Below, in pieces: positions 1-11,222 of a stretch of DNA of 64,000 bases. The DNA lies in assembly GCA_024180945.1 (NCBI GenBank), contig JAKSGN010000005.1, forward strand, positions 1,860,001-1,924,000, in the 5' to 3' direction. The number at the start of each line of letters is the position of its first letter. Within the stretch, counting starts at the first letter, position 1. A program made the translations under genes and the position numbers. The notes beneath the pieces are model-generated. The model had not been told where the DNA came from. It worked only from the letters and a program-made list of their open reading frames with translations, and ran no database searches. Origin of the DNA: Macrophomina tecta. Taxonomy: Eukaryota; Ascomycota; Dothideomycetes; Botryosphaeriales; Botryosphaeriaceae.

Positions 1-495
1 CGCGAGGCCGGCGCCGCCGCGACCGAAACTATCTACCGCGACGCAAGCGGGCGCATCATCAACGTGGCGATGAAGCGCGCGGAGGCGCGGCGCGCGGCGG
101 AGGAGGAGGAGGCGAAGAAGCGGCGCGAGGAGGAAGAGGCCAAGGGCGACGTGCAGCGCGCGGAGAAGGAGGCGCGCATGCGGGCGCTGAAGGAGGCGAA
201 GTATATGCCTGTCGCGCGCGGCGCCGACGATGCGGAGCTGAATGATGAGTTGAAGGAGAAGGAGCGGTGGAGCGATCCCGCGCTGGCCTTCCTTTCGTCC
301 AAGAAGGAGGGAAAGAGTCGCACGGGGAAGCCGCTGTATAAGGGCGCCTTTGAGCCGAATCGTTATGGTATCAGGCCAGGCCATAGATGGGATGGCGTGG
401 ATAGGAGTAATGGGTTTGAGCGGGAGTGGTTCAAGTCGAGGAACGCGAGGGCGAATCGCGCGAACTTGGAGTATGCCTGGCAAATGGACGAGTAA
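1..495 (+). CDS. BUD13: Pre-mRNA-splicing factor BUD13/CWC26, C-terminal part
   Basis: The frame is open from the window edge, so the 5' end is missing. BUD13 is a subunit of the RES (pre-mRNA retention and splicing) complex, acting in the nucleus on activated spliceosomes. What is seen: the fragment begins with the family signature [10 protein letters not shown], followed by a long Glu/Arg/Lys-rich helix (about residues 20-75). The diagnostic C-terminal block follows, with [20 protein letters not shown] and then NGFEREWF before the terminal YAWQMDE. This end is strongly conserved from yeast to man, so the identification is firm. The stop is TAA at 493-495. No intron is visible in the part shown. 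It converges on the minus-strand gene ending at 868. Confidence 0.93.
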   Translation, partial: REAGAAATETIYRDASGRIINVAMKRAEARRAAEEEEAKKRREEEEAKGDVQRAEKEARMRALKEAKYMPVARGADDAELNDELKEKERWSDPALAFLSSKKEGKSRTGKPLYKGAFEPNRYGIRPGHRWDGVDRSNGFEREWFKSRNARANRANLEYAWQMDE

Positions 496-867
496 GCGCG
501 GCCGGAGGGTTCATTCGCCATTGGGAATTTGTGATATCCTTCAAAGGGTGTAAATGGGCAAAGGGCATTGGCATAGCGAGGCGTTCTGGTTCTTATGGGT
601 TGCTGCATGTCCGCAAGTTGTAGAGGCATCAAATTCGATTCTTGGTCACTCAGCAGCAAATGCAGAAGTACTTTCAAGATGAAAGTGAGAGAGCTCATTC
701 AGACTGGTGTGGACACTCTTGTTGATTTCTTCCGCGGCCCTTATTTCCACGACTCTACTGATGTGCAACAACGGTACGAAGTCTATCAAGTCAGCCGCAA
801 ATCTCTACCAAAAATCTCATAATATCGTACATAATCTTTCTTTTACATTCAAAAGCTCCTCACAACG
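496..867. other. Convergent intergenic spacer
   Basis: 3' flanks of BUD13 (+) and the minus-strand gene ending at 868. No conserved frame or RNA gene is seen. Confidence 0.5.
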
Positions 868-3437
868 CTACCACAACAATTCGGCCCTTGCCTGCGGCGG
901 ACCTTCTCCGTTCTCGTACACGCCGCCCACGCTCCACTTGAACGGCATGCGATGCCACCGCCTCACGAACCTTTGCGCCTCCGCCTTATTCTCAAACGTG
1001 ATCACATACCTCGGCGGCACCTTCCTGACCATCACGGCACCGAAGTCGTCGCCCACAGCCTCGTTACGCGAGTAATGCGTGGTGAGCCTGACGATGCCGT
1101 CACCGCCGTTGGTGCCGCCCACGATGGCCCAGGTAAGCCAGCGATCTTTTCCGTCGCGGGCAATGGTGTTGCGGACGTCACCGAGCGAGGGCTGCGCGCC
1201 TTCGACGTGGAAGAGGACCTTGGTGACGGTTGTTTCCGGGATGGCGGCGCCGGTAGTGGGGTCGATCGGGCTGGCGTGGTCGACGATGGGCTCGTAGCCG
1301 CCTGCGAGAAAGATCTGTCGCAGGTGTCTGGGATAGGGGCTGGGGACGACGCTGCAGTATATCGTGTTGCTGATCGGAGGGCCGATCGTGTAGGAGTTGA
1401 GGGCGGCGTCGAGGTCGACACCGTTGGCATCCGTGAATCCAGGGGGAGGGGGTAGGGCAGAGGACAGAGAACTCGGGGCATGGGATTTCACGAGTACGTG
1501 CAGCTTGCGGATGTTTTGTTGGAAGTCGCGGGCGGCTCGAACGTTGCGGAAGAGGATGTAGTACTGATCGAGGCGCTCGAGGGTTTGTTCGTCGCGGGCG
1601 GGGAATGCTACACCTCTAGTTAGCAGTCGTCCTCCGAAGAGCGGATGGTAGGGAGGCCCTGCTTACCTTTGATGAAATCCGGGTCCGTCCAGCCTTCGAT
1701 GTACTTACTGGACGAGGGGACAAGACGCTTGATATCTTCTTCGCTCAGGTACTTGCTCACTCCGGACAGCTTGATGACCACCAGTTCGTTCAGATACTTC
1801 ACCTGCATTTGCCTATCGATGAATTCTTTCCTTTGCAGATATTGTGGTCGGCGCTCTATCTTCTGATCTTGGAAGTCCAAACTCAATTTCGGCACCTCAC
1901 GCTCATCCTGAGGAGCTCGCTGATCTTGGCTTCTCTCAGCAAGCTCGGGGAACAGTTCACCCAGGAGCGAGGCTGACTGCTTGTGCTTAGTGTTTGAGCT
2001 AAAATTCGGCTTTTTCGAGAGGATTTCGTCAACCAAGCTCGGGTTTGTTGGATGAACTGCATCCTCGGATGTGTCCTCGTTACCTTGCGAGGCCTGACTC
2101 TCTGGAACCTCTCCATCCAATTGAGATCCAGGACGTGGCCCATGCTGTGATGTGATCCCCTCAGGGTCTGGACTTGTGCGAAGACCGAACATATCAGGCG
2201 GAATAGCCTGCCCAGTAGTGTGAGGCAGAGGTCGGGAGGGGTCTCGCGAGAGGTAACGGATGGGTCGAGAAACACCAGGAGAGGCATAGTCTGTATCCTC
2301 TGCGCCTTCTATTTCCGCAGTGGCATATGCTTCATCTTTACCTTTCTTTACAGGGGTAACGCCCTCTCCGAACTCCACAGGACGCGATTTCCGTGGTTTT
2401 ATTGATACATCCGCAAGCATATCAACATCTTCAGGCCCCTCTTGGGCGCCGAGGCCCTTCAGCTCCCGTAGCCGCTGTGATGCGTGGATCAAGAGGGCTT
2501 CTAACTCATCAAGCCTCTCCTCATGTACAGATCTTCGGGAAGGCCTGGCGTCCTGTCGATATCTGCTTGGTTGGGATTGGTCTTCCAGCTTCGCAGACAA
2601 ACTGCTCCGTATGTTACCGATTGCATCCCTCAGACGTTCCTTTACGCTCACTGGGTCGGGCTTGGGCTCGGGTTCCCTGACCTGAGCTTCTAATCCAGAT
2701 TCTTGCGCCTCTGGCTGAAGGTTGAGCCTCAACTTGACTCTTTTCCAGGTGACAGGGGACGAATCCGCCTCGGCCACTTCACTTAAGTCCTTCTTCATGC
2801 GCTTCCACGTCGAATCGTCCGAGATAGTATCCTTCGTGATAGCTCCGATCCGTTGGCCGTCTGACCGGCTGATGTCGGCCTCCAATGAGGAACCCATCCT
2901 GGCTAGCCTCTGCAGGCGATCCATTTCCCGCGCACTCTCTTGCGGAGCCCCACGTGCCTTCCTGTGCGGGTCCTTCACCATGGCGTGTTTCCGCAGGAGT
3001 TTTCCTCTTTGCGCTTTCCGAATCGCTGCGTTTCGCTTCCGGTCCAGTTTCGGATCGGCGGCCTTGAAGAAGTCCGCCTCTGCACTCCTCATCACATACA
3101 TCGGCCTGAGCAGCGGGTCGAGGTTCTCGCCTACCCGGGCACGACCTCGAGACTTCCCGCTATGCTGAGCGCCATCTCCCGCGGCGGGATCCGTGGGTGC
3201 AATACCGTTCTCAGATTCCTTGGATGCCCCATTTCCTCCTACGTCCTTCACCCCTTCATTGACACCATGGTCGGACGTGGACGCGAACGATCGAGTGTCG
3301 GGGGCGGCGGTGGCGCCGAGAAAGCTACGCGGGCGCGGCAGGCGAGCGGCGGCGGCGGCGGCGGGTCCTCTGCAAAACTGGCCGGCGCTCCATGCAGGGC
3401 GGAGGGTCTGCGATGGGAGCGGGCGCAGCGGCGGCAT
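868..3437 (-). CDS. Conserved fungal protein, probably mitochondrial (unknown function)
   Basis: Two exons, 3437-1667 and 1607-868. The 59-nt intron has donor GTAAGC, a CTAAC branch site (GCTAACTAG) and acceptor GTGTAG. Spliced length is 836 aa. I start at the first ATG (3437), because the frame upstream of it offers only TTG. The N-terminus (about residues 1-60) is rich in Arg, Ala and Ser with few acidic residues (RPAWSAGQF, then RSFLGATAAPDTRSFAST), which looks like a mitochondrial presequence. Residues about 60-480 are charged and low in complexity. The C-terminal third looks folded: LNELVVIKLSGVSKYLSEED, then across the splice LDQYYILFRNVRAARDF, and near the end RYVITFENKAEAQRFVRRWH. The last two stretches have the rhythm of an RRM-like fold, so an RNA-binding or mitoribosome-associated role is possible, but this is inference. 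It is divergent from AFG2, with a 299-bp shared upstream region. Confidence 0.75.
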
Positions 3438-3736
3438 CAATTGAGGTTGCGGGCGGCGCAGCAGACGGAGGTCGGGGGCATCGCACTCGGGGGAAAACGT
3501 GGGTGTGTGGCAGCGCGCGCGGTCTTAGAATGATGGCAGCAGATGCGACGTGAAGCTTTCCCGCGGGTTGAACGCGTATTTCGCTCTCCGCGGTTCTGCC
3601 GACAGCGTAGAAAAATTCCCTGCCGCTCATTGGTGACTCTTCTCGCAACTCCTCTCTTTTTGATCTTTTTTTCACTCGCCTGAGGAAGAGAGGGCGAGAT
3701 CTGGGACGCCGTGCAGGACAGGAGTTGATTCTCACC
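3438..3736. promoter_or_regulatory. Bidirectional upstream region
   Basis: 299 bp between the divergent starts at 3437 (-) and 3737 (+). The AFG2 start lies in a favourable context (CACCATGG). The CT-rich run near 3640-3680 (CTCTCTTTTTGATC...) resembles fungal core promoter pyrimidine tracts. No TATA box is evident. Confidence 0.4.
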
Positions 3737-6260
3737 ATGGACGTCTCGCCGTTCGGCCTCCGAAATGTCAACAACAAAGCCTCCGCTTTGCCGTCAAGGG
3801 CTCTGGACGGCGGACTGAGGGTTCACATTCCGTTGAAACACCTCAACTCTCAAGGCTTGAGGACGGGCGACTACTGTCTGCTCGATAAGTCTGACGGCGC
3901 GACAAAGGCCGTTGGAGTTGCTTGGCTAGCAAAAGACCCCGGCCAGAATGCCAAACGCCTGGCCTTCATCGAAGAGCCCATGAAGGAGTTATATGGCTTG
4001 AGTACTGAAGACAAGGTCACAATCACGAAGCTGGAGCCGCAGCAATTGAAGCAGGCGCAGAAGATTTACATCAAAGAGCTCGAGTCCGGCAGCAGCAAGG
4101 TATCCAAAGAGGAAATCGAATTCTTCGCCAAAGTTGCGCTCTGTAAGCTTTCCCTCACCCATTTGTGTTTGAGCTGGACATTCGCCAAAGCTCCTCCAAA
4201 ATTGCTTCTCGTTTAAATACTGCTTCTACTCCAATTTTGCTGATACAACTGTTCAGGCAGCGTTGACATGGTCGTCCCTGGAGGCACCTTTGCTGCTACT
4301 GTCACCGCAGGCCACAGAGCCATAAGCAAGCAACGATACGTTGTGGAAAAGGTTGAGCCTCATGCGGAAGTGCCACTGACTCCGTACGCCTGTACTGCCG
4401 CAACTATCGTCCAATTTCTTGCCAAAGACGACGCGATTGAGGCCCCGGAATCCGAGCCTACGGGAACGCCTATTTTCAAGGTAAATTCAGAGGGAATCGG
4501 TGGCCTGCACAAGCAAATTCTCGAACTCAACGAGCGTTTGGTCAACTTGACGGACGAGTTGCGCCGTCGGAAGTATCCTCATCTCCTAAAGCGCGCTACG
4601 GGTGTGCTTCTCTACGGACCAGAGGGCACGGGCAAGAGCCTGCTCCTCCGGAAGCTTACCGAAGCCCCGTGGCGCAAGGTCATCACTGTAGATGAACCAC
4701 TAGCGAGCACTTCTGAAAAGAGCCAAAGTGCTCTACGGAAGTTCTTCGAGGAAGCCAAGGCAGCGCAGCCGAGCTTGATCATCTTCGATAAGCTGGACGC
4801 GCTGGCTCCGCGAAACGACGAAAACGCGTCCAGGTCAAGCCTGGCAAGATGCATAGCCACGGAGGTCCAGAAGCTGGAGACAGCACGTGTCCTGGTAATT
4901 GGCGCCACCACTCGCTTGGTGGACGTGGATTCGACCCTGAGGACGCCTGAGCTGTTTGCGGATGAGATCGAAGTCCCGGTTCCCGATGCAAGGGCCCGGA
5001 TCGACATACTCAAGGTGCTGCAGGAGAGGGAATGGCCGATCTCCGATGAGACGGCGGAGAATATCGGTGGAAGGACCCATGGCTTTGTGGGCCGTGATCT
5101 CTCGGCTCTCTACAAGAAAGCTCTGAAGCGAGCATGTGACAGGTATTTTGAGCAAGAAGGACGGAACGAGCCACATGGGGCCGGAGATGCGATCACGTTA
5201 GCCGACACGGACACCCAACAGCACAGTGAACAGCAGAAGAATAACGGAAATGGGGAGGCGGTGTCCGGAGGCGGCAATCAAGTTGCAACGGCTGTATCGC
5301 TGGCGGACTTTGAAGACGCCCTGCTCCAAGTGCGCCCCACCGCAATGAACGAGGTATTCCTTGAGACGCCAAAAGTCAGGTGGTCCGACATTGGGGGTTC
5401 AGACAGCGTCAAAGAAGCGCTGCGCGAGGTCACAGAATGGCCCTTCAGGGTGAGTCTCACACTGGCAAATGTGGCAGGCTTCTAGAAGTGGGCATCTCTA
5501 ACGTTTGTTTTAGCATGCCGAAGATATGGAAGAGCTCGCTCTGCAACCACAGCGAGGAATACTCCTTTACGGGCCTCCTGGCTGCTCGAAAACACTATGT
5601 GCCAAGGCGGTTGCCACTGAATCAGACCTCAATTTCCTGGCGGTAAAGGGCGCGGAGCTGACTAGCATGTACGTCGGAGAAACCGAAAGAGCGGTTCGCG
5701 AGGTGTTCAGAAAGGCGCGGGCGGCAAGCCCGAGCATCATTTTCTTTGACGAAATTGATTCGATTGCGGCGTCGCGGGAGAGCGGCAAGCAGCTCAGCGG
5801 GCTCAACGTGCTCACGACGCTCCTGAACGAGATGGACGGCATCGAGTCGCTGAAGGGCGTGCTGGTCCTAGCTGCGACGAATCGGCCGGACGTCTTGGAT
5901 TCAGCGCTGATGCGCCCTGGGCGCTTCGACGCCATCTTGTACGTTGGGCCGCCAAACAGAGAAGCGCGGCTGGCGATTCTGCGGATCCGGCTGGTGGACA
6001 ACAAGCGGCCGTTGGCGGATGACGTGGATCTGGAGGAGCTGGCGACGGTTACGGAAGGCTACTCCGGCGCCGAGATCGTCGAAATCTGCTCGGAGGCGGC
6101 GCGGGCAGCTCTGCGAGATCGCCTCAGGCATGCGGACAAGCGGCACATCGGGATGGAGCACTTTCGAGGGGCGCTGGCCAAGGTGCCGCGGCGAATCACG
6201 CAGGAGATGACAGAGCGGTATGAAAACTGGAGCGTCGACGACGCCATCAAGAGGTTGTAA
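3737..6260 (+). CDS. AFG2: AAA+ ATPase AFG2/DRG1 (60S ribosome biogenesis; SPATA5 orthologue)
   Basis: Exons 3737-4142, 4257-5449 and 5514-6260. Introns are 114 and 64 nt, both GT-AG. The product is 781 aa, the same size as yeast Afg2. Known role of the family: a hexameric cytoplasmic AAA ATPase that strips Rlp24 and other shuttling factors from pre-60S particles. Architecture: N-domain about 1-200; first AAA domain with Walker A GPEGTGKS (about 256-263) and Walker B-like SLIIFDKLDAL (about 308); second AAA domain with GPPGCSKTLCAKA, Walker B SIIFFDEIDSIAASR, and the sensor/arginine-finger stretch ATNRPDVLDSALMRPGR. GPPGCSKT, with Cys-Ser in place of the usual Thr-Gly, is typical of the AFG2/SPATA5 subgroup and separates it from CDC48. 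Oddity: the first Walker B has Lys where the catalytic Glu is expected. A Gln/Asn-rich insert lies before D2 at about 5210-5275. Confidence 0.93.
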
Positions 6261-7727
6261 TCCGCAATACGAGAGCAGGCCATTCAGCCAGCTCCAGCGC
6301 AGCATTCAGCCGGAGCTAGATAGTGGTCGGGCGCGGAGTGGTGGCTGCAGCAAGTAATTAGCATGACCCTGTATATTCTCCGACAGCCAACAGGCACGAG
6401 TCAGGTGAAACGTCAGATAGCTGAGCCTTGTACACACAAGCATTTGCGGCGCGCCAATCATAGCACGCGAAATAAGGCAGGCCGTGGTGGTGGGAGGGGT
6501 GACGCAGCACGCGACAGTGAAACGGCTGCGTGTTGTTTGCTGGCGGGCGCCGTTGCTGACAGGCGGGCGGCGCCGCTGGTCTGGCCCGGCCAGATGCAGC
6601 GCGCGTTTGACGAGATGAGCTTGGGGAGTGGGAGTTGGCGGTTGGTGGAGCAGTGACAGGGGCGCTTGTCGCAAGGTCCCAGGGTGGGCGCTGCCTGCGC
6701 GCGCGATCTGCCAAAACTTCCGCCTCAGGCCAGACTCCACCCGCCCACCTGCCCACCTGCACCTGCACCTGCACCTGCACCTGCACCTGCACCTCCATGG
6801 ACCATGCTCCGCTCACCTCCATCCGTCGCCGCCCTCCTCCCGCCCGCCCTCGCCGCGCCGAGGCCCCCCGCGCCCGCTGCCGCCGACAATCCCACCGCCC
6901 GGGATGCGCGCTTCGCACCATCCACGCGCATCATCACCAGCGATGCCGCTGTGCATCCTCGCCCGCGGCCCGCCGCCCGCCGCCCAGGTCGCACACACCA
7001 CCCAGATTGCCTGATCTGCCCGCAAGCGCCGCCGGCGTCTTGTCCGCCCGTCATCTCGCAGCCGCTCACCGGTGCCCAGGATATGTGCTCGGCGCGCGGC
7101 CATTATTCGACGCAGGCAGCGTCTTCTAGCGAAATTGGCAGCGCCCGAATTTAAGAAAACCCCCCGTTCAAGATGAAACAGCTCCCGTAGCAACGGACAA
7201 TCCTGCGCTCGCACCCCCGGGCGCCACCGCCTGGCCACCGGTGCCGCAGGGTCCGGCTTCTCTTGCAGCCTCGGAGCCCGCTGCGAGGCTGATCCAGAAA
7301 ATCTACCCGGCGCACTGCGAGGCCTGTGGCGGACCCCGCCGTCCAATCCGCGACGACAAGGCCGCTTCACCGCAGCCCTGCCCGAGCTGGGGTGTCCCCG
7401 AGGAGCGTGGGTGCCCCTTCATTTGCGTGAGACTCGAAGCCGACAGGGCTGGCCCCGATGTCTCGTGCGCAATCTCTGCTGCTGCCACGCGCACGCCCAT
7501 ACAAGATGCCGACCCTATTCTCTCGGCCCGCGCGCCCATCTGCTGCTCTTCTACTCTGTTGCCCGTTTGCGTTTGGTGTCTATTCACAACAAACTTCTCT
7601 TCTTGCCTCCTCTTTTTTGCTGGCTCTCGGGAGAGCCGTCCTATCCTTACACTTTCCTTCTCTACGTCCCCGCCGCAGTCGAGCCGCCCAGTTTCACCAT
7701 CCCGAGCCACTATCTCAAATACCAACC
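6261..7727. other. Intergenic / 5' leader of the following gene
   Basis: About 1.5 kb, GC-rich and strongly C-rich on the + strand (6720-7730). No frame has coding character; the long open frames are products of base composition. It contains the CACCTG hexamer array at 6745-6796 and pyrimidine-rich sequence just upstream of the ATG at 7728, as expected of a fungal promoter or leader. Confidence 0.5.
6745..6796 (+). repeat. CACCTG hexanucleotide microsatellite
   Basis: Six to eight head-to-tail CACCTG units, the first ones slightly imperfect (CACCTGCC). Each unit contains an E-box-like CANNTG core. It lies about 930 bp upstream of the ATG at 7728. Confidence 0.85.
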
Positions 7728-10601
7728 ATGGCCAATGCAATAGCCCGCTCCAAGTCCATGACACTAAAGCGTTCCAAACGCTCTACTCGCTACATGGACA
7801 ATCCTCTCCCGGTGGCAAATCCCCAGTTCCTCGGTACTGACGTCGCCGCGTCCCATAACGACCTTCGCCTTCTCCAGAAGGCTCCCCCGAAGCGCGCCGA
7901 CAGTGGTACAGCGTCAGCGTCGGGTGACGAGATGCCGCGACCAAGGACTGCCAACAGCGCTATCGAGCGGAGCAGGGCTCTCCACACCACTGGCGCCCCC
8001 ATCGTTGTCCAGCACGAACACCAGACCTTTGACTTTCCCACCCCTTCGCCGGAGGCCGTCTACCAGTCCAGAGAGAAGCTTCACCGGGACCAAACCGTAC
8101 CCATTGGAATGGCCATAGGAAGTCCCACCCAGAACAACGCCACCGCGTGGAAGCAGTCACACCCCGCAACTCCCAAGCCCGAGGTCAACGCAAGCACCGC
8201 TAATGTAGACAATGCTTCCGAGACAGACGTGCCCCCATCAGCACGCCCTACCACCAATGACGGGAAGAAGGTCAAGATTAGCAGGTGGAAGTCCCTATTC
8301 GGTAGGCGTCCTGCCGACAAGCCACCTGCCACCCCCGCTCCCTTCTACCAGTTGCAGCAGCCTGCTCAGCCACCTGCCATGCCCTCGACGCCTGCAAGGA
8401 CGGGAGCCAATGAAGATGCCATGTTTAGCCGAGCCGACCTAGCGGACAACGAAAAGAGCAAGGGCGGGAAGGTTGAAGAGAAGAAATCCAAGGGCAGGCT
8501 GAGGAGTAAAAGCAGCGCCGCTGCTGATGCTCGCGCCGCAACATTACCACTGGATCCCCCCAAGATGCCGAATGCCTTCCCGGAACTAGGGAGCCCAAAG
8601 CCGCCTCCCAAGGATCATCCGTCGCCCGAAAGGGAGCCAAAGAAGAAGCCGTCTCGGTTTGGTTTCCACAAGCAAGAGTCGAAGCCCCAGCTGGTCAGGG
8701 CCGAGACAAGTCCCATGCTGAACGTCGACATTCCCACAATAGAAATGGAGCGCTACAGCGTCATGTTTGGCAGCCTGCTCAAGGGTGACAGGCAGTCAAA
8801 TCTTCTCATGAGGCGTCAGGGAACGGAGAGGCTGAAGCCGCTGAACTCTGATTCCTTGAGGGTACATCCCCTTTTCTCATGCTTCCGCGCTGGTCGCGTC
8901 ACTAACTCGGCGCAGATGGCCGATATGAGTTTGCAGGAACAGGACGAACAAGGCGGTAATGAGCAGCGACCAAAGCCGACTCGCCGTGCGACGTCCCCGG
9001 CGACACCAACTTTCCAGACCCCGACGATTGGACTTTCATTATTTCCTCGCGATTCCATGAGTGGCTCGCGCTCTAACTCGCCAGTACCTGTAAGGGGGCA
9101 GAGCCCTGCACCTTCCAAACACTTAAACGCTCCCAAGACCCACCATAGGCTCCAGCGTTCTTTCACGGCTCCTATTTCACCCAGTAGGAATGAGTTTGAC
9201 ACCCGGAACAATGAGACCCCGGCGCCCAAGGAGAAGCCAGTTGTTGCAAAACACATCACGGAGGAGCCCCAAGCCGACGCAGACCTTGACGCACTCCGGA
9301 AGGAGTTGATCTCCCCAGCTTTTAGCGTTTCCACTCGTGACAGCGAGGCCAGCTTCGAAAGTGCGGAGAGCAGTGAGACCGCAATCCAGCTAAGGGACAA
9401 CCGAATGAAGTCAAAGTACAACGGTGCTGCGGTAGACACGAGTGACTGGGAGATCGTTACGAAGAAGCAACCTAATTTGCAACTTCAAACCACCATGGCG
9501 CAGGGCAACGTTGTGAATTCAGGGTCTGGATCTGGCAGCACTCTCAGTCTGCAGAGCCAGAGCCCGTTGAGTAGTTTGAGTGGCCAGAGCTTTGCGCAAG
9601 CAAAGGAGACCGTTGCCAGGCAGAACTCGCTACGTGAAAGGCAACGGCAACAACAGCATCGCGAAAGAGAACAAGAACAATCTCCAACAACACTGTCTCA
9701 GGCACCCAGCACCGCCGGTTCCCCAAAGAGTGATCAACAAGGCCGCAAGCCCTCCTACGCCTCTTCTCACGGTTCAGAGAAGCATCAAGGAGAGCCGGCC
9801 CGCGACAAGGATGCTGAGATGATGCTTCAGCAGCAGCAGCAATTCCGGGAACGGAAGCAGAAGCAGAAGGGAGAGCAGCAACAGCCACAGCAACAAGCCT
9901 CCGGCGGCCCGAAACGCCAGCCGACGTTGAAGGAACGTGCTGAAGAAGTGCAGAATGCCGCTCGTGTTGCGATCGCTCGGCAAGTATCGATCAGCCGACA
10001 ACGCGCGCAGCAGGAGATGCTACGTGCACAGAAAGCCTCAGCCGCTACCCATAACAGCCACAACGTCACCAATGGTATCGGTAATATGACAATCAGCAGC
10101 AACCAGAAGCTCATGAAGACTTCGACTGAGCCTCCTGTCCCAAGCCCAGGCGGCAGCAGCATGAGCGGCTCCAACCCTTCCACTCCGCAGTCCGCCGGTC
10201 AACTTCCTACCCTCCTCATCCCTGAGGATGAGCCGAAGCCGAAGCTTGCCCGTCAGGAATCCTTGCGTCGGGCCGGTCGCAACGGTACGCCATCGACAAA
10301 GATTGTTCATAGCCCAACTGGTGAGCGCCTGGTCGAGAAGCGCACACTTACCCCGGTCCTTGTGGATATCCCGAACCGCAAGAGTGTCGTCGGGAACATT
10401 GTTGATGAGTGAGTTTTTTTTTTTTTTTTTTTTTTTCCCTCGAAATGCTTCTTCAATTATCTATCCCTATGAGCAAATGCACTGACAATAATTCATTACA
10501 GGGGTGATTTTGACGCACCACTGCTTCCGCCGAACAGACCATTTGCCTTTGCGGATCCCAACCGCGCCAGCACGGTGTCGTTCAGCCATCTCAACTGCTG
10601 A
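7728..10601 (+). CDS. Large intrinsically disordered Pezizomycotina protein (unknown function)
   Basis: Exons 7728-10408 and 10502-10601, 926 aa. The ATG at 7728 is chosen over an in-frame start 90 codons upstream because of its context (ACCAACCATGG) and because the upstream residues look non-coding. The intron (93 nt) begins GTGAGT, runs at once into about 20 T's, and ends TTACAG. Splicing replaces an early stop with GDFDAPLLPP...FSHLNC. The protein is low in complexity throughout: Pro/Ser/Thr- and Lys/Arg-rich blocks, a basic KISRWKSLFGRR segment (about residue 185), DTSDWEIVTKKQ (about 570), a Gln-rich coiled-coil-like stretch with MLQQQQQFRERKQKQK (about 700), and TLKERAEEVQNAARVAIARQ (about 735). 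It has no catalytic motif, signal peptide or membrane segment. A scaffold or signalling role can only be guessed. Confidence 0.75.
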
Positions 10602-11196
10602 TCTGTCATGATCTTGAGCGCTCGTCAATCTTTTGTATATGATTTGGCATGGAAGCACGCGATTAAGCAGGCTCAAAATTTTTGAATGGAGTAAATACAT
10701 AGACTGGAAAGCGGCGCCGTTGTTCCCGAAAGATTTGTCGGATGTTATCACAGATTGGAACGGATTCCTAGCCACGGACGGCGTTGGAGTCCTGTATCGT
10801 CTTTTCCTTTGTTTTGCGGTGCCACCTACTACATACGACCCCGGATGGATACGGACTTTCGAAAAGCTGGCGATTTTTTCATTGGTTTCATTTCTCTCCA
10901 CGTCAGGTCACTGGGCGTAGGAAATCCGACTGTCCTGCTGAACCACGACCAGTGCGTTTTTTCGCAGCTTTTCTTTTCCTTTTCTGAAACTGATTCAACG
11001 GCCTTCGGCAACTTTCTGTCGGTTGCACTTCAGATAGATACCCCGCATTTTGTCTCTTTTGATTTTGTCATCTCTCGAAGCGGCAGCGAGTCTTTGTTTC
11101 CTTTTCAACTGGCTATATGCGTTTCTCTGTCTGCACTTGCATCTTCAAACTGGCGTCGAGATTGGGTTTATCCTCATCGGCACACCGACTTTTCTT

Positions 11197-11222
11197 TTTT
11201 TTTTTTTTTTAAAAAAAAAAAA
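11197..11222. repeat. Oligo(T)-oligo(A) junction
   Basis: A run of T's (interrupted once by C) passes directly into a run of about 12 A's, then CCCCCC. The T/A blocks are self-complementary. Confidence 0.8.

Noticed and set aside
6628..7154. Several overlapping plus- and minus-strand frames around the CACCTG array
   Set aside because: Created by the repeat and C-rich sequence; no consistent coding frame.
10830..10870. ACATACGACC resembling the 5' end of 5S rRNA
   Set aside because: Only about ten bases match; the downstream internal control region is absent.
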